This document shows, piece by piece, positions 45,363 through 56,092 of a stretch of 64,000 bases of DNA. The translations under genes and the position numbers were made by a program. The notes under the pieces are model-generated. The model saw nothing but the letters and a program-made list of their open reading frames with translations, was not told the origin of the DNA and ran no database searches. The stretch spans positions 141,637 to 205,636 of the forward strand of contig NZ_LCZJ02000037.1 of the NCBI RefSeq assembly GCF_001012825.1. The letters run 5' to 3'. Each line of letters begins with the position of its first letter. Position 1 is the stretch's first letter. Source of the DNA: Paenibacillus etheri. Its GTDB lineage: Bacteria > Bacillota > Bacilli > Paenibacillales > Paenibacillaceae.

Positions 45363-45370
45363 TTTCTCGT

Positions 45371-45417
45371 AAAATACAAGGCAAGTCAAGCACGCCGCTT
45401 AACTGTTCTTGTATTTT
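45371..45417 (-). terminator. Long hairpin overlapping the atpG stop codon
   Basis: AAAATACAAG pairs with CTTGTATTTT, with an inner 8-bp stem AGTTAAGC/GCTTGACT that is complete only on the minus strand (one U-G). TTTTACG follows in the RNA sense; this could be a weak terminator or a processing site between atpG and atpD. Confidence 0.55.
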
Positions 45418-46286
45418 TAAGACTGAGCGTTCGCTCCGGCCACGATCTCGGTAATTTCCTGCGTAATTGCCGCCTGACGGGCACGGTTGTACGTAAGGGT
45501 AAGTTCTCCGATCATTTTCGACGCGTTCTTTGTTGCACTGCCCATCGCTGTCATTTTCGCACCCAGCTCACTGGCCTTGCCATCCAGAATTGCGCTATAA
45601 ATCAAAGTTTCGGCGTATTTCGGAAGTAGTACTTCGAGCACGCCTTCAGGTGAAGGTTCATATTCGTAATTCGCAGTCGCTTCATGATGATCATGATTTC
45701 CTACGCCCTCCATAGGCAACAGTCGATCAACGGTTGGGATCTGGGTAATCGCATTGACGAATTGATTGTAACAAACGTACAACTCATCATACGTACCATC
45801 TACAAACTGTTGTACTGCCGAATTAGCGATAGACTTGATGTCAGCAAACTTCGGCGCATCCGATAGCTCAGTAACTTCCTGTACAATCGGATATTCACGG
45901 CGGCGTAAGAAGTCACGGCCTTTACGACCGATAACGAACAAGGCGTACTCATCTTTGGATTTATGGCGCTCCGCGATAAGCATCGTCACCTTACGTAAAA
46001 TATTAGCATTGTATCCTCCCGCAAGTCCTCTATCAGAGGTCACGATAAGATAACCAGTTTTTTTCACAGGGCGACTGACCAGCATGGGATGCTGAACGCC
46101 TTCTGTACCGGCAGCAATGCTCGATACAACCTCTTTCAGCTTCTCAGCATAAGGACGGGCGGCAATCGCCTTTTCCTGAGCTTTTCTCAGCTTGGAGGCG
46201 GCTACCATTTCCATCGCTTTTGTGATCTGTCTTGTGTTTTGAACACTCTTAATTTGACGTTTAATATCACGCATGCTTCTTGCCAT
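45417..46286 (-). CDS. atpG: ATP synthase gamma subunit
   Basis: Rotating central shaft of F1 (289 residues). The conserved N-terminal helix MRDIKRQIKSVQNTRQITKA, the middle LIVTSDRGLAGGYNANILRK, and the C-terminal helix with SKMIGELTLTYNRARQAAIT are all there. ATG 46286 has AAGGTGGTG; directly upstream are four tandem hairpin repeat units filling the atpA-atpG gap. The stop codon lies inside a long hairpin (45371-45417). Confidence 0.98.
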   Translation of the reverse strand: MARSMRDIKRQIKSVQNTRQITKAMEMVAASKLRKAQEKAIAARPYAEKLKEVVSSIAAGTEGVQHPMLVSRPVKKTGYLIVTSDRGLAGGYNANILRKVTMLIAERHKSKDEYALFVIGRKGRDFLRRREYPIVQEVTELSDAPKFADIKSIANSAVQQFVDGTYDELYVCYNQFVNAITQIPTVDRLLPMEGVGNHDHHEATANYEYEPSPEGVLEVLLPKYAETLIYSAILDGKASELGAKMTAMGSATKNASKMIGELTLTYNRARQAAITQEITEIVAGANAQS

Positions 46287-46301
46287 GATTTCACCACCTT
46301 A

Positions 46302-46463
46302 AAGCTTTAACGGAGTTAAAGCTAACTTCGTAAGCATCATCTTAGCTTTAACGGAGTTAAAGCTAACTTCTGTAAGCATCTTCTTGGCTTTGACGAATTC
46401 AAAGCCAACTTTATAAGTAATAGCCTGAGCTTCGGCTGAGCCAAAGCCCACTTAGTAAGATCC
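46302..46463 (-). repeat. Four tandem hairpin repeat units (family B) between atpA and atpG
   Basis: Units of about 40 nt start near 46303, 46344, 46386 and 46427. Stems: AGCTTTAA/TTAAAGCT (twice), GGCTTTGA/TCAAAGCC, and GCTTTGGCT/AGCCGAAGC; the last pairs fully only in the mRNA strand (U-G). Spacers on the plus strand resemble ACTTCGTAAGCATC. Confidence 0.85.
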
Positions 46464-46481
46464 ATTTACGCACGATCTATA

Positions 46482-48552
<2,071 letters not shown>

Positions 48553-48556
<4 letters not shown>

Positions 48557-49050
48557 GATCGGCCTCCTACCTCATTGAGGTATTGGTTCACAAGCTGCTC
48601 CTGCTCACTGCTAGCACTAACTTCTTTCTTAAGAAGTTTAGAAGCAATACGAACAGATGCCGTTCCAATTTCGCTGCGCAACTCTTCCACTGCTTTATTC
48701 TTCTCGTTCTCGATATCGCGCACGGCCTCTTCTTTGACGCGTGCAGCTTCAACTTTAGCTTGCGCCAAAGCTTGTTCTACCTGTTGATTACTAGTAATTT
48801 GCGATTGTTGAATAATCTGTTGAGCTTCCTGGCGTGCACTGTTCAGCGCCTGCTTCTGCTCTTCCACATACGCGACCGCTTGCTCTCTAGTCTTCGCAGC
48901 TTCATCCATTTGCTGCATTACCAGCTCACGGCGTTTCTCCATAACTGCGAACAGTTTGCTGAACGCATACTTACTGAGCAAGAAATATAGAATCCCAAAG
49001 GCTACAATTGAAAATAAGATGTTTGTCCAAACAATTTCCACTGAGGTCAC
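48553..49050 (-). CDS. atpF: ATP synthase b subunit
   Basis: Membrane-anchored peripheral stalk (165 residues). One N-terminal helix (VWTNILFSIVAFGILYFLL) is followed by a long, charged coiled coil (MEKRRELVMQQMDEAAKTRE ... AAKVEAARVKEEAVRDI type) and a short C-terminal delta-binding part. Residues per helix turn and Ala/Glu/Gln richness are normal for subunit b. It overlaps atpH by 4 nt. Confidence 0.96.
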
Positions 49051-49138
49051 TCCCTTCCCTTACCGCGTCATGCGGACGTATACAAAAGTAAGGCGCGGAT
49101 GGCATCGGCCGTCCCCGCCAAACCGTAAATACGGTTTA

Positions 49139-49381
<243 letters not shown>

Positions 49382-49458
49382 TCATATTGTGTTTAATGAT
49401 ATAAGATATCTCCCGCGAAAGAAAATCAGACGATTGCCGTTCTCTTCGCAGCAGTTCA

Positions 49459-50226
49459 TTAATGTGCTTCTTCTTCGTGAATCGTCATCTGTGCGATATA
49501 AACCATCGTCAGAATCGTAAAGATAAACGCCTGTAGTGCCCCGACGAAAATACTGAAGCCTTGCCATACAGCCAGAAAAGGAATACTGAGAATCCCCAGT
49601 TTCAAAATGACTGTAATCAGTACTTCTCCGGCAAAAATGTTAGCAAATAGACGAATAGCCAGAGCTACTGGTTTTGCCAGGTTCTCGATAATGTTCAGTG
49701 GCAAAAAGATTGGAAACGGCTCAATATAGTGTTTGAAATAATGCTTGCCATTGAGCTTAATGCCCAGGAAGTTCATCAGTATAAACACAATAATTGCCAA
49801 TCCTGCAGTGATATTAATGTCAGCAGTCGGCGACTTGTACCATAAGATCTCAACATGATCACCATGCGCCAAGTTCCTGGTTGCTTCAATCACATGGCCA
49901 AACACGGTTACAGGTCCATGTGCTTCAGTTACAACTGAGAAAGGCAATCCAAGAAGGTTGGAAACAAAGATAAACAGAATCAACGTTAGCCCCAAAGATA
50001 TGTAAGGTTTTCCTTTCTTCAGGTCCATGGCACTGCTTACGACACCTTCTACAAATTCTACAACCCATTCCATAAAATTCTGAAGCTTAGATGGATTCTC
50101 AACCGAAAGCTTACGAACCGACAGCATCACCAGTACAAATACTACTGTACAGCTGATCAGAAGCATCAATACGGCAGATATATCTATCGGTATTCCCCCG
50201 ACAAAGATTTTCGGCATCTCATGCAT
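49459..50226 (-). CDS. atpB: ATP synthase a subunit
   Basis: Membrane stator channel of F0 (255 residues, about five to six helices). The essential Arg is in the LAKPVALAIRLFANIFAGEVL segment, the hallmark of subunit a. The C-terminal helix (LQAFIFTILTMVYIAQMTIH) is also conserved. ATG 50226 has AAGGGGGATG. It lies between atpI and atpE. Confidence 0.97.
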   Translation of the reverse strand: MHEMPKIFVGGIPIDISAVLMLLISCTVVFVLVMLSVRKLSVENPSKLQNFMEWVVEFVEGVVSSAMDLKKGKPYISLGLTLILFIFVSNLLGLPFSVVTEAHGPVTVFGHVIEATRNLAHGDHVEILWYKSPTADINITAGLAIIVFILMNFLGIKLNGKHYFKHYIEPFPIFLPLNIIENLAKPVALAIRLFANIFAGEVLITVILKLGILSIPFLAVWQGFSIFVGALQAFIFTILTMVYIAQMTIHEEEAH

Positions 50227-50255
50227 AGTATCATCCCCCTTTCTCTTTAATCTGG

Positions 50256-50633
50256 TTAAAGTTTGTTCTTCACACTCAGATATATCCCCGCAGGAATGGC
50301 GAGGAGCTGAGGAATGAATACGCCCGTAATAGTTGCTACCAGGGAGAAATGCTCAATCTTGACCGCGAACATGGTGACCAAAATTGCGAAGCTAATCCGT
50401 GTAACAAAACCGAGGCTGAAGGCATTCCCTTCGTTGCTCGCAATCGACTGCGTTACCCGTCGAACCTTGACGGCTAGATAACGAAAGTTTACCAATCCCG
50501 CCACCAGACCCAGAGTCATGCCCAGCGTAAACTCCCTGGTCTCATGATGAAGCGCCCAGCCCATTAAGAGTCCTGCCATAAGGACGAGCGTAACTCTGGT
50601 GACGGTATTGATCATGGGAGTCATATTATCCAT
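50256..50633 (-). CDS. atpI: ATP synthase subunit I (AtpI)
   Basis: Accessory membrane protein (125 residues, four predicted helices) that assists c-ring assembly and possibly Mg2+ supply. It matches the ATP synthase I family by composition and position: TRVTLVLMAGLLMGWALHHE, then LGMTLGLVAGLVNFRYLAVKV and a hydrophobic C-terminal pair. It overlaps atpZ by 8 nt. Confidence 0.88.
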   Translation of the reverse strand: MDNMTPMINTVTRVTLVLMAGLLMGWALHHETREFTLGMTLGLVAGLVNFRYLAVKVRRVTQSIASNEGNAFSLGFVTRISFAILVTMFAVKIEHFSLVATITGVFIPQLLAIPAGIYLSVKNKL

Positions 50634-50859
50634 TCTGCTCCCCCAAAAATTTTTTAATTAACAGGACGACGTTCACAATTCCCAGAAACATTCCGGTTAT
50701 AGTGCCAATAGCGAGCCAATATTTCGGGCCCTCCATCAGGTCTTTCAGCCACCTTGCCGCAAAAAAACCAATAATAATGTAAGCGGCGAGTATAGTGCCT
50801 GCACTTCCAATGATAAGCGCGGTCTGTAACAAGCTGTCCCTGCTATTTTGTTCTTTCAT
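50626..50859 (-). CDS. atpZ: AtpZ/AtpI-type accessory protein
   Basis: First gene of the ATP synthase operon: a 77-residue protein with two membrane helices (TALIIGSAGTILAAYIIIGF and WLAIGTITGMFLGIVNVVLL) and a short loop WLKDLMEGPKY between them. This is the AtpZ family, which works with AtpI as a small channel or assembly factor. A SigA promoter (50878-50907) stands directly upstream. Confidence 0.83.
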   Translation of the reverse strand: MKEQNSRDSLLQTALIIGSAGTILAAYIIIGFFAARWLKDLMEGPKYWLAIGTITGMFLGIVNVVLLIKKFLGEQNG

Positions 50860-50877
50860 TGGCTACAATCCCAACTA

Positions 50878-50907
50878 ATTTTACTGAATTTCTGGAGTCT
50901 TTGTCAA
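50878..50907 (-). promoter_or_regulatory. SigA-type promoter of the ATP synthase operon
   Basis: TTGACA (50902-50907), 18-nt spacer, TAAAAT (50878-50883). The leader is very short. A perfect 15-nt palindrome, TACAGTTTAACTGTA, lies 80 nt upstream (50985-50999). Confidence 0.7.
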
Positions 50908-51037
50908 TTCATTGAACATTGCCTAAAAACCCTTGAAAACATGAAAATAATCACAGCAAAATGTTCCAAAACCATATAAACCGTACAGTTTAACTGTATG
51001 TTGATTTTAATCAGATCAGATATCACTTTAAATGAAA

Positions 51038-52198
51038 TTATTTATTTTTTGTGAACATTCTGTGAAACTCTTCAGGACGCTCCTTATTCACACCAAAATG
51101 GTGCAAAATCGCATTGACAATTCGTTGAGAGGCTTTGCCATCTCCGTACGGGTTGGCGGCCCGACTCATCGACTGATAGAGCTCATTATCAGTCAAAAGA
51201 GCATGTGTCCGTTCATACACCTTCTCCTCGTCCGTGCCCACAAGTTCTAGCGTTCCAGCGTCTATCCCTTCAGGACGCTCCGTTGTATCACGAAGCACAA
51301 GTACAGGTACTCCGTATGAAGGAGCTTCCTCTTGTAAACCGCCAGAATCGGTTAATATCAAGTGGGTATGCGGATAAAAATTATGCAAATCCACGACATC
51401 CAGCGGATCAATCAGCATAATTCTTGGATGTCCACCCAAAATTTCATGTGCTGGTTCCTTAACTGCAGGACTTGGATGCACAGGATAAACAATGGCTACA
51501 TCTTCGAATTCATCAGCGATTCTTTTGACAGCCCGGAAGATATTAAGATGCGGTTCACCTTGCGATTCTCTACGGTGAGCAGTCATCAAAATAAGTTTTT
51601 TTCCTGAAGCAAAATCCAAAACAGGATGCCGATAATCAGGCTGTACGGTATATTGAAACACATCGGTTACAGTGTTGCCTGTGATATAAATACTTGATTC
51701 TTTTTTGTTCTCATGTCTCAGATTACTAGCTGACCAATCCGTTGGAGCGAAATGCAGGTCCGCTAATACACCTGTAAGTTGACGGTTCATTTCTTCAGGA
51801 TAAGGAGACAATTTGTTCCATGTCCGAAGTCCTGCTTCTACGTGCCCAACCTGAATTTGCTGCAGGAAAGAGGCGTAACTTGCAAGGAACGTCGTTAATG
51901 TGTCCCCGTGCACCAGAACGAGATCAGGTTTAACCTCTCTCAACACAGGTTCCAAGCCTTCAAGTACACGAATAGTAATCTCATTAAGCGTCTGACGGTC
52001 CTTCATCACGTCCAGATCGTAATCAGGTGTGATGTTGAACACTTCCAACACTTGATCGAGTAACTCCCTGTGCTGTGCGGTTACACATACGATTGACTCG
52101 ATATGCTCAGGATGCTTCTTCAGTTCAAGAACTAAAGGAGCCATCTTGATCGCCTCGGGGCGCACTCCGAAAATAGTCATCACTTTAATTTTGGACAT
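51038..52198 (-). CDS. mnaA: UDP-N-acetylglucosamine 2-epimerase (non-hydrolysing)
   Basis: Converts UDP-GlcNAc to UDP-ManNAc, the donor used by TagA-type enzymes to make the wall-polymer linkage unit (386 residues). Family motifs: VMTIFGVRPEAIKMAPLV, VLVHGDTLTTFLASYASF, HVEAGLRTWNKLSPYPEEMN, LMTAHRRESQGEPHLNIF, and LILTDSGGLQEEAPSYGVPV with the catalytic His and Glu residues in place. The neighbourhood upp-wecB-atp is seen in the Bacillus cereus group. Its product would supply the tagA-like enzyme encoded at 28.6 kb. Confidence 0.95.
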   Translation of the reverse strand: MSKIKVMTIFGVRPEAIKMAPLVLELKKHPEHIESIVCVTAQHRELLDQVLEVFNITPDYDLDVMKDRQTLNEITIRVLEGLEPVLREVKPDLVLVHGDTLTTFLASYASFLQQIQVGHVEAGLRTWNKLSPYPEEMNRQLTGVLADLHFAPTDWSASNLRHENKKESSIYITGNTVTDVFQYTVQPDYRHPVLDFASGKKLILMTAHRRESQGEPHLNIFRAVKRIADEFEDVAIVYPVHPSPAVKEPAHEILGGHPRIMLIDPLDVVDLHNFYPHTHLILTDSGGLQEEAPSYGVPVLVLRDTTERPEGIDAGTLELVGTDEEKVYERTHALLTDNELYQSMSRAANPYGDGKASQRIVNAILHHFGVNKERPEEFHRMFTKNK

Positions 52199-52258
52199 AA
52201 CCCCTACCCTCTCATCAAAAAAATCAAAAGCTTCGTATTACCTATTACGGATTACTAT

Positions 52259-52888
52259 TTACTTAGTTCCGTACAAACGGTCTCCAGCATCACCAAGTCC
52301 TGGGACGATATATCCATGTTCATTCAAATGAGAATCAAGCGCAGCTACGTAAATATCTACATCCGGATGAGCTTCTTGAACTGCAGCAACACCTTCCGGA
52401 GCCGCAATCAGGTTCATCATTTTAATTTGTGTACATCCACGCTTCTTCAGCGAGGTAATAGCAGCAATCGCGGATCCTCCTGTAGCTAGCATCGGATCAA
52501 TTACGATCAGCTCACGTTCCTGTACATCTGTAGGAAGCTTGATGTAATACTCAACCGGTTGCAGCGTGTCCGGATCACGGAACAAGCCAACATGTCCTAC
52601 TTTAGCAGCAGGTAGAAGCTTCAGAACGCCCTCAAGCATCCCTAGGCCGGCACGAAGAATAGGGATAAGCCCAAGCATTCTTCCCGAAATCACTTTACTT
52701 TCCGTTTCAGTGACCGGTGTTTGTACTGTAATGGTCTCTAGAGGAATGTCACGTGTAATCTCATAAGCCATCAATGTGGCAACTTCGTCAACATGCTCTC
52801 TGAAATCTTTCGTGTTTGTTCTTACGTCGCGAATAAATGTTAGTTTGTGTTGAATTAAAGGATGATCGCAAATCACCAATTTTCCCAT
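52259..52888 (-). CDS. upp: Uracil phosphoribosyltransferase
   Basis: Salvages uracil with PRPP to give UMP (209 residues). The PRPP loop is in [20 protein letters not shown], the uracil-binding part is [22 protein letters not shown], and [19 protein letters not shown] is the flexible loop region. The length matches the family. ATG 52888 has a GGAGGG site. An extended -10 promoter is at 52968. Confidence 0.96.
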   Translation of the reverse strand: MGKLVICDHPLIQHKLTFIRDVRTNTKDFREHVDEVATLMAYEITRDIPLETITVQTPVTETESKVISGRMLGLIPILRAGLGMLEGVLKLLPAAKVGHVGLFRDPDTLQPVEYYIKLPTDVQERELIVIDPMLATGGSAIAAITSLKKRGCTQIKMMNLIAAPEGVAAVQEAHPDVDIYVAALDSHLNEHGYIVPGLGDAGDRLYGTK

Positions 52889-52967
52889 TAACTTTCCCTC
52901 CGGTAATTGTAAGTCGTGTCTATAACCCTAGAAAGCACTTTTGCTTCTCTATGGCTAAATCCTGTCT

Positions 52968-52976
52968 ATTATAGCA
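52968..52976 (-). promoter_or_regulatory. Extended -10 promoter of upp
   Basis: TGC-TATAAT on the minus strand, 80 nt before the start codon; no convincing -35. Confidence 0.5.
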
Positions 52977-53157
52977 TTCCCAACGCCGCATTTCACCTAG
53001 AAAGGAACTTGAATCCACACTGAACCTCTTCCCTTCTATTTCCTTCGCTTAGAAAGGTAAGGATTGGAAATTCAAATGGTTTTCCAGCAATAAAACCTAG
53101 ATTAGGATGTGCAAGTTTACATATTTCATACTATTCACATTTTTTTCACTATTTTTT

Positions 53158-53180
53158 ATGAAAGTTCCATGAACTTTCAT
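53158..53180. promoter_or_regulatory. Perfect 23-nt palindrome upstream of upp
   Basis: ATGAAAGTTC-cat-GAACTTTCAT: a 10-bp perfect inverted repeat with no T run on the coding side, so more likely a protein operator or RNA hairpin than a terminator. Confidence 0.55.
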
Positions 53181-53238
53181 GATTGATTTCATTAATTTCC
53201 ATCAATTCACTTATGTAATATTGTGAACAATAAACAAC

Positions 53239-53280
53239 AAAAAACCTCCACCAAATCCTAAAACCGGACTTGGTGGAGGT
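53239..53280 (-). terminator. Terminator after glyA
   Basis: ACCTCCACCAA ... TTGGTGGAGGT stem of at least 10 bp followed by TTTTTTG. Confidence 0.95.
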
Positions 53281-53307
53281 AAGTTTATTAATGAATGCGA
53301 ATAAGAA

Positions 53308-54555
53308 CTAGTATTTCAGTTCTGGATAAAGTGGATACTGGTCCGTCAAATCAGCAACTTGACGAGCTGCCTCAGCCAATTTCGCTTCATCCTTCGGATT
53401 CTTCAGAACATTAGCTATAATGCGGCCAATAACCACCATTGCTTGCTCGTCCATACCACGGGAAGTGACTGCAGGCGTACCAATACGAATACCACTTGTT
53501 ACGAAAGGACTTGTAGGATCGAATGGAATTGCGTTTTTATTCACAGTGATTCCAATGGAATCTAGTACTTTTTCCGCATCTTTTCCGGTAATGTTCAGGT
53601 TACGCGTATCAAGCAACATTAAGTGGTTATCTGTACCACCGGACACAACGTTAACCCCTTCGCTGATCAGTGTTTCTGCGAGAACATTTGCATTCTTCAC
53701 AACATTCTCAGCATGAGTCTTAAAGGATGGCTGCAAAGCTTCGCCGAATGCAACTGCTTTTGACGCAATTACATGCATCAACGGTCCGCCTTGGGAACCA
53801 GGGAATACGGCTTTGTCGATAGCAGCAGCCCATGGCTGTCTGCACATAATCATACCTCCGCGAGGACCGCGTAAAGTCTTATGTGTAGTAGTTGTTACGA
53901 AATGGGCATGAGGAACTGGGCTCGGATGAAGGCCAGCTGCGACAAGACCTGCAATATGGGCCATATCTACCATAAATAACGCACCAACATCATTGGCAAT
54001 AGCACCAAGTTTTTCGAAATCAATAATACGTGGGTACGCACTTGCACCAGCAACAATCAACTTAGGACGGTGCTTGAAAGCTGCTTTGCGTACTTCGTCA
54101 TAATCAATTAGGAAAGTATCTTCTTGCACACCATAAGCAACAAAGTTATAAAGCAATCCGGAAGCATTCACTGGACTACCGTGCGTTAAATGTCCACCAT
54201 GCGCCAAGTTCATGCCAAGAACAGTATCGCCCGGGTTAAGCGCAGCCAGATATACAGCCATATTCGCTTGAGCTCCAGAGTGAGGCTGTACGTTGACATG
54301 TTCCGCACCGAACAATTCTTTTGCACGATCACGAGCCAGATTCTCAACGATATCTACATCTTCACAGCCACCATAATACCGTTTACCTGGGTAACCTTCT
54401 GCATATTTGTTCGTAAGCACCGAGCCCATGGCTTCCATTACGGCTTCGCTAACGATATTCTCTGAGGCAATAAGCTCAATGTTGGCACGCTGACGTTTCA
54501 GTTCCAGTTCCATTGCTTCTAGTACTGCCGGGTCACTCTTACGTAATTGTTCCAT
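53308..54555 (-). CDS. glyA: Serine hydroxymethyltransferase
   Basis: PLP enzyme that converts serine and tetrahydrofolate to glycine and 5,10-methylene-THF (415 residues). The PLP lysine lies in [18 protein letters not shown]. Also visible are [20 protein letters not shown], the [14 protein letters not shown] motif and [21 protein letters not shown] 54555 has GGGAGGAAATAAG upstream. It follows ywlG after a 112-nt gap with a hairpin (54600-54644). The ZTP riboswitch before ywlG probably controls both genes. Confidence 0.97.
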   Translation of the reverse strand: MEQLRKSDPAVLEAMELELKRQRANIELIASENIVSEAVMEAMGSVLTNKYAEGYPGKRYYGGCEDVDIVENLARDRAKELFGAEHVNVQPHSGAQANMAVYLAALNPGDTVLGMNLAHGGHLTHGSPVNASGLLYNFVAYGVQEDTFLIDYDEVRKAAFKHRPKLIVAGASAYPRIIDFEKLGAIANDVGALFMVDMAHIAGLVAAGLHPSPVPHAHFVTTTTHKTLRGPRGGMIMCRQPWAAAIDKAVFPGSQGGPLMHVIASKAVAFGEALQPSFKTHAENVVKNANVLAETLISEGVNVVSGGTDNHLMLLDTRNLNITGKDAEKVLDSIGITVNKNAIPFDPTSPFVTSGIRIGTPAVTSRGMDEQAMVVIGRIIANVLKNPKDEAKLAEAARQVADLTDQYPLYPELKY

Positions 54556-54599
54556 GTTCTTATTTCCTCCCTAGTGTGTGTAGATTGTTGTATTTAAAT

Positions 54600-54644
54600 A
54601 GAAACGATTTGCCCTCCACGAAAAGGCTTTAGGTCTACGTTTCT
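54600..54644 (-). repeat. Hairpin between ywlG and glyA
   Basis: AGAAACG ... CGTTTCT closes a loop with an inner GCC...GGC. The AGAAACG/CGTTTCT arms resemble module A of family A; perhaps a lone, degraded module. Confidence 0.4.
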
Positions 54645-54667
54645 GCAAAAACATAAAACTAAGTTCA

Positions 54668-55252
54668 TCAATCACAAACCTGTGAGCCACTCTGTTCTGG
54701 AGCACGGTAAACCGCACGCTCGCCTCCAATAAGCGGAGGTCTGGTCCATGCCGCATTCACTCTAGCTGCTCCAATGTACCGTAAGGTCGGCCGAAAAGGA
54801 ACCGCCACGCGGCGCAAATGCATACCTATAAGAGTCTCACCAATGTCTAAACCAGCATGCGCTTCGATCGTTTCCGCCAGAACAGGATCTTTCATAGAGC
54901 GATAGGCAGCCGCAGCCATCGAACCGCCAGCACCTGGTATGGGTACTGCAGAGACTTCATTTAACCCAAGAGACTCTAGCAAGGAGCGTTCCATTACAAG
55001 CGCACGATTCAGATGCTCGCAGCACTGATACACGAGATGAAACCCTTTTTCCGCTGCGACCAAACGAACCGCTTCAAGCAGTTGCTGTGCAACTTCAAGC
55101 GCACCACCGGTTCCAATACGGACACCCGCCACCTCACTTGTGCTTACTCCAATGACAACAATTTTACCAGAACCAAGGTTACCAGCTTCCGCCAACTCCC
55201 TTAACACAGTGACAGTGGCTTCAGTTAAAGATAACTCCACAACTTTGTCCAT
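54668..55252 (-). CDS. ywlG: YwlG family protein (TIGR01440, UPF0340)
   Basis: Conserved Bacillales protein of unknown function (194 residues). It has a mixed alpha/beta sequence with IVVIGVSTSEVAGVRIGTGG, FHLVYQCCEHLNRALVMERS, VSAVPIPGAGGSMAAAAYRS and GLDIGETLIGMHLRRVAVP. No signal or membrane segment. The start is ATG 55252 (GAGGAGG 7 nt upstream) rather than GTG 55255. It sits between ywlE and glyA as in B. subtilis. A ZTP riboswitch with terminator just upstream places it in the one-carbon/purine stress response with glyA; this is an inference on function. Confidence 0.9.
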   Translation of the reverse strand: MDKVVELSLTEATVTVLRELAEAGNLGSGKIVVIGVSTSEVAGVRIGTGGALEVAQQLLEAVRLVAAEKGFHLVYQCCEHLNRALVMERSLLESLGLNEVSAVPIPGAGGSMAAAAYRSMKDPVLAETIEAHAGLDIGETLIGMHLRRVAVPFRPTLRYIGAARVNAAWTRPPLIGGERAVYRAPEQSGSQVCD

Positions 55253-55292
55253 CACCCTACCTCCTCAGGCTTCAAACAAGCTTCATTTAAAC

Positions 55293-55332
55293 AAAAAAGA
55301 GCAGTCCGCAGGTAGCTGCGGATTTGCTCTTT
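55293..55332 (-). terminator. Terminator (expression platform) of the ZTP riboswitch
   Basis: AGAGCA-aa-TCCGCAG ... CTGCGGA-c-TGCTCT stem followed by TTTTTTG. It directly abuts the 3' end of the aptamer and lies 40 nt before ywlG. Confidence 0.88.
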
Positions 55333-55405
55333 TGCCCAGGCGACCGGCCGTTTATTCCGATGCTCCATCGTGGTTTGATCCACATTTGTCGCCAGTTACA
55401 TCGGA
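55333..55405 (-). ncRNA. ZTP (pfl) riboswitch aptamer upstream of ywlG-glyA
   Basis: Reads 5' to 3' on the minus strand as: P1 CCGATG, conserved ACTGGCG, hairpin GTGG-atcaaa-CCAC, GATGGAG, P1' CATCGG, then CGG...CCG and the invariant CGCCTGGGCA. These parts match the pfl motif, which senses the folate-stress purine intermediate ZTP/ZMP. The adjoining terminator indicates control by premature termination, with ligand expected to allow readthrough into ywlG and glyA. Confidence 0.85.
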
Positions 55406-55457
55406 ACCGATTAGTTGTACTTTCATCTTAAAGCAAAGCGGACTGAAAATCAACCAT

Positions 55458-56045
55458 TTACAAATGGCGTAAGGATTCCAGTTTATCTAATAAACTAAAC
55501 AACGCATTGCGAATCTCAGCAGCAGTAAGCTCATAATCTTCACGAGTGCCCCCGAATGGGTCAGAAATATCAAAGCTTGGAATACGCTGGCGGATTTCAA
55601 TCATTCGCTGCAGATCCGTTGCGTTGGGTTCACCACCTAGAGCTATGCTTAACTCAGCATCAGCATAAAGGCTGTCCAATTCCTTAATATCCTTAGTCAC
55701 GGCTTCTTCGTTATGCACATATTCCTTCAATGTATATGTTTTCGTTAACGCATCCGGAAAATACTGTAGCAAATGCTGCTTATGTCCACTGGTCAAGGTC
55801 AGCACAAGATCGGCCCACGCGACGGATTGCCCCGTTAATTGCGACGACTCCAAATGTTCATGAATGCCTTCTTCCTGCAAAATAGCTGCAGCATGTCTCG
55901 ATATAGAAGTACCAGAAATGGCAGATACACCTGCAGACCGCACTTCCAGCTCGATTTCACGTTCCTTCGCGAGCTTTCGTAAAAGCCCCTCAGCCATAGG
56001 ACTACGGCATGTATTACCGGTGCAGACGAATAAAATATGCAGCAT
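55458..56045 (-). CDS. ywlE: Protein arginine phosphatase YwlE-like (low-molecular-weight phosphatase)
   Basis: Low-molecular-weight tyrosine-phosphatase fold enzyme (195 residues). The P-loop reads VCTGNTCRSPMAEG; the Thr after CTGN is the feature that makes B. subtilis YwlE prefer phospho-arginine, so it probably counters McsB. The general-acid Asp is in FDISDPFGGTREDY. The protein is about 40 residues longer than B. subtilis YwlE, mainly in the middle. ATG 56045 follows mntP by 47 nt. It is transcribed towards ywlG but separated from it by the riboswitch. Confidence 0.9.
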   Translation of the reverse strand: MLHILFVCTGNTCRSPMAEGLLRKLAKEREIELEVRSAGVSAISGTSISRHAAAILQEEGIHEHLESSQLTGQSVAWADLVLTLTSGHKQHLLQYFPDALTKTYTLKEYVHNEEAVTKDIKELDSLYADAELSIALGGEPNATDLQRMIEIRQRIPSFDISDPFGGTREDYELTAAEIRNALFSLLDKLESLRHL

Positions 56046-56092
56046 GCTTTTGCACCCCCATGAAAATAAAATATTGTAATGCCGTTATTGTA

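Larger units (their letters stand above)
52889..53307 (-). other. Intergenic region upp-glyA
   Basis: 419 nt. Contents: upp promoter (extended -10), the palindrome at 53158-53180, the glyA terminator, and an AT-rich stretch (53100-53235) with no gene. I see nothing else. Confidence 0.75.

Noticed and set aside
46302..46463. Tandem repeats considered as a CRISPR array
   Set aside because: The conserved part is the hairpin and the spacer alike, units differ in the stem, there are no unique spacers and no cas genes.
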